Shown piece by piece: positions 59,338 to 64,000 of a stretch of 64,000 nucleotides of DNA. The translations under genes were made by a program, and so were the position numbers. The notes beneath the pieces were generated by a model that saw nothing but the letters and a program-made list of their open reading frames with translations, ran no database searches and had not been told where the DNA came from. Origin of the DNA: Hygrocybe punicea (lineage: Eukaryota; Basidiomycota; Agaricomycetes; Agaricales; Hygrophoraceae); NCBI GenBank assembly GCA_963556145.1, contig OY744462.1, forward strand, positions 310,001 to 374,000, written 5' to 3'. How positions within the stretch are numbered: the stretch's first letter is position 1; the number at the start of each line of letters is the position of its first letter.

Positions 59338-59405
59338 GAAAACTCCTTGAGGAGTCCTTGAGGAGTCCTTGATTTTTGAGGAGTCCTTAAGGACTCCTAA
59401 GGAAT
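59338..59405. repeat. AAGGAGTCCTT repeat array, copy 2
   Basis: Five or six units of TTGAGGAGTCC / CTTAAGGACTCC, as at 53250-53520. They lie directly at the truncated end of the hAT transposase. Confidence 0.85.
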
Positions 59406-59429
59406 GTGTGGGAGAGTGCAACATACAGT

Positions 59430-62400
59430 ATAAAAGACTATTTGTTGATGGTTGTATATCACGAAGGTATGCTGCAGCTTCGCCCTCTATTGCCCATTGC
59501 GCAGCCGAGTGATTTTGACTATGGTTGAGGCAGAGGATGTCTCTTGCAGTCGGATGTGGCCATATGACAGGTGGATCTGCATTGTTTACAGTAGGGGCCT
59601 CAGTTCCAGTATTAGAGATGGCATCGTATGGGCGAAGCTACATAAGATAGAGTAACACAGGAGACAGATGAGGATTTTTTGCAATCAAATAATATGCAGA
59701 TATCCAGTCACATTTTGAAATTATTTGTGTTGTTATCTCACTTGTGAAAATAATGCAGAAAATAATATTATCTAAAAGTGGTATTCATACAGAAAATAGT
59801 GCATACAGAAAATTCAATTATTTAGGCCTTTATTGTTTTCATTATTATGAACATGTATTCAGAAAAGAGAAAATGACTTAAATATTTAGGATTTCTGGAC
59901 TGATATCTACAGCTTTTATTGTGAGGGCAGAATTTTAGACTATTTGGTCTCCAGATAATCAGGACCTGGCTTGTGCCTGAATTATCGCAAGACCAAATAT
60001 CTTAAAGATCTACCTGACAATAAGATCCACAGATATCCAGCCAGAAATCCTAAATACTTGGATCATTTTTTTTCTTCCTGAATACATGTTCACAATAATG
60101 AAAACAATAAAGGCTTAAATAATTGTATTTTCTGTATGCACTATTTTCCTTGTGAATACCGCATTCAGATAACATTATTTTCTACAATATTTTCACAAGT
60201 GGGATAACAATGCAAATAATTTTGAAATGTGACTGGATATTTGCCTATTATTTGATCACAAAAAATCCTCGTCTGTCTCCTGTGTAATGCAGCTGATAAA
60301 AGCAAAAAATGTTGGTACATATGGCATTAATAAACAACTCCTTCACCTAATCAATCCGTTCTAGCTGGTACTCCTCAAACCATGTCAATTTGACAGATGG
60401 ATCCAGAACTGGGGAAGAAAACTGGTTAGCAAAAGTAAAGGATCAATGAAATACAAACTCATAGCCAGTGTATAAGCAGAGACCATGTCAGTTTGGCTAC
60501 TATATGATTCGAGTTTGTCGATCCCATGTTGAACGATATCAGAAGTTTCTGGATTCTCATCTTGATGTACTTTCCAGACATTGAGCATTGCTTCAAATGC
60601 AGGTACAGCGTGACATAATGTTGGAGTCTTCTCATGTGATAATATTTGTTGGAATGCGTGTGGAATCTGAAAATGATAATGTGTTATATACAAAAGCAAC
60701 AATCAAATACACTAACCTGGAGAATAGAATAAAATTTTCAAAGAGCATCCCAATCGGATTCATCAAGCTTGAACTTGCGTAATTCAACAAATTCCCAGCT
60801 TTGAGGAAGGTGTCAAGAACCTAGGTAACTAAGTCAATATTGGCCACAAAAATTAGAAAGAAAAATACCTCTTGAAGGTCGATGGCTCATTCAATCATGA
60901 GGAGTGTTGAAGACCACCTCACTTCCATGTCATGTAGAAGCTGAAGCTCTTTCCACTCTAGTCTCTCAAACAATGATGAACAATAGTGTCAGTGCAGAGA
61001 AGATGATCATATCTAGTATAAATTAATGTTTGCGCACCAAACAGTAAGTTGCTGTACAAGAAAGCAAAAGAGAGACACACCGCATGAATGAGAGACTGAA
61101 CTGTCGCAATCAGATCTCGGTCAAGTCCTTCCAAGAAGTTTGAAGGGTAAAAGTCTTCGGCAGTTTCAGCAACATAGTTGAGATTGGTGATTGCCACTAG
61201 CACAGCCTTGCAGGCAAGATTGACAATGTGAGGAAAACATCTGGAGGCAAAGAGCATTAGTAATTACAGTGCAGTAACAATATCATATCACATACCTAAT
61301 TCGACATTCAGTTTTGTGAAATTTGATTTTTCGTCGTTGAAGTTCACATTCCAACATGGCCATGAATGTATCATTGTTTGAAGCATTGTCGAGAGTGATC
61401 CATCCAATCTAAAAGGATGAGGGTCACTGAGAATACTAAGAAAAAATTGAATACCTTATCAGTAATCAGAAGCCGATCGGTAACATAGATGAATACATGG
61501 GCAAGATGTTCACCATCATGTCACCCAGGAACACGATGAAATCCCACTAAGTCAGAACGTAATTTGAGAATGTGTTGAAGGCCACTTGGGGTTTCTTTGG
61601 TACGTGATTGTATCCAATGAGCGGTGATGGCCATGAAAGGTGAGTGATTCAGATCAGACCACATGTCCATTGTGAATGAAATTTTCCCTAAAGAATGCTG
61701 TTTCTCCATTAATAAGATTGTCCAGAAAGTAGGTAGCAGCCACACTGACCTGCATGTCCCGACTTAGTTGATCTAAATGTTCTTGAAGTGTCTCTTCGAT
61801 GCGTTTACAGATCGTGGTTCTACCAGGAATATCTGACTCCCAGAGTTCCTCTCGAAGCATCAGGAAAATTGCACACAGGTGCGGTGATTCAACAACATTG
61901 AGTGACTGAAATCATAATATCTCATCAATACAGGAATATAAAACCATATAAAAATATACTTGATCATCCCCAACGATGAACTGGACGATCGCATCAACGA
62001 AAGCTTCCCTTGAGAATGGAGTCCGTCCTTGTGGCACTGGTCCTGTTGATTGCCCTTTGCCCTTTTGATATTCATGCAGGGCAGCCTGGGCACTCTTCGC
62101 CTTTATATTGACCCCGAACTCATCACAATGGGATACCCAAACGTCCATGTGCTCCTCCATCAAATGACGGTGAAGAGTCCCAGTGGATGTCTTGATACTA
62201 AATTTCGCAATCTGGTGGTTCAGATTCGTTGCATGGATAGTCCTATTAAAGTCGTCAAACATGATATAATAACCAGGCTGTTGAAAGAACATACCCGCAG
62301 AAAGTACAAATCTGCTGGTTTCCCCTCTTTTCAAAGAAAGTCCACATGTCTGATGCGACGTGATGAGTCTTGTTGCCCACAGGAGGAGCTGCTGGATTTG

Positions 62401-63099
62401 CTGCAGGTGGCCATCGGTTATGGGTGGATTTTGACCCAGAACTAGACCCAGAGCTGGACATTGACGCTGGTGACATTGGTGGGGGTGTAGTATTTTCCAG
62501 ATCAAAAAATGGGAGTGAAGGTGGTTGCTGTGAATTCGAGGGTTGTGGAGGTGAAAGTGGGGAAAAGATATCATCATCATGAGAACTTGACGGTAACTGA
62601 AATGTGACATGTCTTGTAGGTATGATTGGACTTTTGGCAGAGGGTTGCTTGTGAGGGGTTGATGTAACAGGCATCTTCCTTTGCTGACGACGACCATGGC
62701 GTGAGCAGGGAGATGGCATAAACAATATGTCGATAGCTGTTGCTACATTGTCCGGATCATTAGCTTTTGCAGAAAGAACCCTGCGCCAGGAATAACGCGA
62801 TATCGTAGGCCCTGCTTTTGGCATGGGTGTAATGGGTTGAACATCACCTGATAGGAAACCTGGGCCAAAGGTGTCAACTTCAAGATCTACTTCAACAGCC
62901 TTTTCTTTTCCCTTGTCTCGGCGGATCTGTTCGGTAGTTGCAGTGGATGGTTGAGGTACTAGAAATGTATGCGAGTGTCAGTACCATATAGAAGCAGGTT
63001 TAAAATGAAATATATACCTTGAATTCGGAAGGATGTTTGAAGCGCACCATTCGCAATGGCAGTCATTTTGGACTTTTTGGGTGCACGACAAGGAGGCAT
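59430..63099 (-). pseudogene. BED-finger hAT transposase, split by a MITE and truncated
   Basis: The start is MPPCRAPKKSKMTAIANGAL at 63099. Exons I can place are 63018-63099, 62295-62958, 61960-62242 and 61750-61905, all joining in phase. The BED zinc finger spans an intron: WTFFEKRGNQQICTFCG, then FSIKTSTGTLHRHLMEEHMD. The core reads SFTMDMWSDLNHSPFMAITA (start of the catalytic domain), FHRVPG, a TGA near 61522, HDGEHLAHVFIYVTD, WITLDNASNNDTFMAMLECE, then CFPHIVNLACKAVLVAITNL. Near the end are IPHAFQQILSHEKTPTLCHA and VLDPSVKLTWFEEY. The block at 59440-59660 matches the hAT piece at 8.9 kb. The final dimerisation exon is missing, a Tourist-like MITE sits at 59656-60284, and there are stops, so it is inactive. 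hAT transposases cut and paste DNA, leaving 8-bp duplications. Confidence 0.9.
59656..60284. mobile_element. 629-bp Tourist-like palindromic MITE with TAA duplication
   Basis: The ends CACAGGAGACAGATGAGG and CCTCGTCTGTCTCCTGTG are inverted repeats, and the arms stay complementary through most of the element. It is flanked by TAA (59653-59655 and 60285-60287). The related hAT fragment at 8870 has the empty site: one TAA between the same flanks (on the minus strand, GATAGAGTAATGCAGC). TWA duplications are typical of PIF/Harbinger elements and their Tourist MITEs. Confidence 0.93.
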
Positions 63100-63391
63100 G
63101 TTGGTCTGAAGAGTTATGCAGAGTTTAGCTCTAAATAGCTGAATATATTTCAATTGACGACTAACATCATTTTCAATTTACTGGACCTCCAGACATGGAC
63201 AGCTCTACTACATTTCCAACGGTGTTGCTCCATTGCAAAGTGTCCATCTCAGCCAACACATACCGCAAACACGTTTATCGTTGTATGAGTGTATCCTGCC
63301 ACAAACCACACCCTTACTGACAATTAATATTCCTATGAGACTGCACCCCTGTACAACGTGGTGAACAGGTTGAATATGCAGATAGAAGGTG
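63100..63391. other. No gene seen
   Basis: Upstream of the hAT start and downstream of the membrane-protein gene. It has short unsupported frames only. Confidence 0.5.
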
Positions 63392-63890
63392 TCAGGTGAG
63401 TTTGATGGCAGCAAAAGTACAATAGAAAAAATGTGCACGTCTCAGCAGTGGTGAAGCGAAAAGGTGAAGAGATTTAAAATAAAATAAATAGGTAGTACTA
63501 AATGCAGCAGTACACAGACACATTGCAGCCAACATTGCAATGGTGAGTTTGTGATCTATTCCTGGCGTCGAATGGGCAGATCCTGACGAAAAATACGAAT
63601 AAGAATGAACAAACCCATCGTGAAGAGACATGGGCATAAGTCAATGTACCCAGAGCAGGGGAAGCAAAGAGCAGGGAGAAGATGATGCCAGCCATAGTGA
63701 AATGGCAGATAAGAACCACAGCGTGTGGGTCGGCATTGATAGATAACACAGCCAAAGTCTCCCTATGATTCAATCGAGAGGAGAGAAGTGACAAGCCAGT
63801 GCGCCAAAGGTGGAGAAAGAGTTGGAAGACGATGCCAGCGGCCAGCCACAGCAAAGAGTAGAGAGCATCGACAGTGGCAGAAAATCTCCC
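63392..63890 (-). CDS. Membrane protein, C-terminal part (runs off or starts beyond the window)
   Basis: Exon 63650 to about 63888 reads TVDALYSLLWLAAGIVFQLF, NHRETLAVLSINADPHAVVL and ICHFTMAGIIFSLLFASPAL. A 67-bp intron (63583-63649, GTACATTG..TCGTCAG) joins in phase to GSAHSTPGIDHKLTIAMLAA and MCLCTAAFSTTYLFYF, ending at the stop at 63392. At least three membrane segments are seen. I do not recognise the family. The frame upstream of about 63888 is unclear; a near-repeat CTCCCTACGATTCAATTG / CTCCCTATGATTCAATCG lies at 63763 and 63885. CpG is preserved, so it may be a working host gene. Confidence 0.5.
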
Positions 63891-64000
63891 TACGATTCAA
63901 TTGAGGGGAGATGAGAGAAAAGACTTAGACGAGATGCGTAAACTAACCCAATCATGTGACCGTGAGACTCGACTACTGGTAAGGGCAAAGCCTTTTCAAT

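Noticed and set aside
1..64000. tRNA and rRNA genes
   Set aside because: I saw no conserved tRNA box A/B pairs with a cloverleaf or rRNA core sequence; a tRNAscan or Infernal run would be needed to exclude them.

Overview
The window looks like repeat-rich chromosome from a mushroom-forming fungus (Agaricomycetes, Basidiomycota). The reasons are the short spliceosomal introns (about 48-67 bp, GT..AG) and the families present: a Plavaka-type transposase, a DUF6570-type Helitron protein, BED-finger hAT transposases, a KDZ-like C-terminus, a Crinkler-type N-terminal domain, and several protein families I know only from transposon-rich Agaricomycete genomes. The species cannot be named from this sequence. 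Family assignments rest on recognised motifs, not on a search.

Layout. 1-4.5 kb: a hairpin-rich repeat array, a promoter-like segment and a broken gene for a C48/Ulp1-like protease fused to a DIDSLIW-type domain, then a 150-bp tandem repeat. 5.7-7.7 kb (minus): a broken sirtuin gene with an 813-bp palindromic element in an intron. 8.8-9.5 kb: the C-terminal piece of a hAT transposase. 9.6-11.7 kb (minus): a broken Agaricomycete gene of unknown function. 11.8-12.5 kb: a minisatellite. 13.8-16.3 kb (minus): a multi-exon transposon-associated gene with a small hAT-type MITE in an intron. 17.2-20.5 kb: a degenerate Plavaka transposase. 21.8-24.1 kb: two copies of a GAACC/GGTTC-rich hAT-type non-autonomous element. 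26.8-27.1 kb: an SPT5-like KOW fragment. 28.4-29.6 kb (minus): an intact five-exon membrane-protein gene.

31.9-36.1 kb is an island richer in CpG: a SAP-like fragment, a hypothetical gene, a PD-(D/E)XK nuclease-like gene and a Crinkler N-terminal remnant. 36.35-37.78 kb is a complete small transposon with 17-bp terminal repeats and a perfect 8-bp target duplication. It carries a PHD-finger gene and no recognisable transposase. 38.4-41.5 kb (minus): a transposon-associated gene split by a solo LTR. 43.6-44.2 kb: a 44-bp minisatellite. 44.2-47.9 kb (minus): a Helitron gene split by a third GAACC/GGTTC element. 48.2-50.7 kb: a coiled-coil gene plus a second, inverted copy of the promoter and hairpin array found at 1-1 kb. 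51-58 kb: decayed, mostly low-complexity sequence with a KDZ-like C-terminus. 59.4-63.1 kb (minus): a hAT transposase split by a Tourist-like MITE. 63.4-64 kb: the end of a membrane-protein gene.

Most transposon genes carry in-frame stops. Several are TGA where the reading suggests an Arg codon, which fits CpG-to-TpG decay. Apparently working genes are few: the membrane protein at 28.4-29.6 kb, the nuclease-like gene at 33.5-34.2 kb, its divergent neighbour, and possibly the PHD-finger gene, which shows one apparent frameshift.
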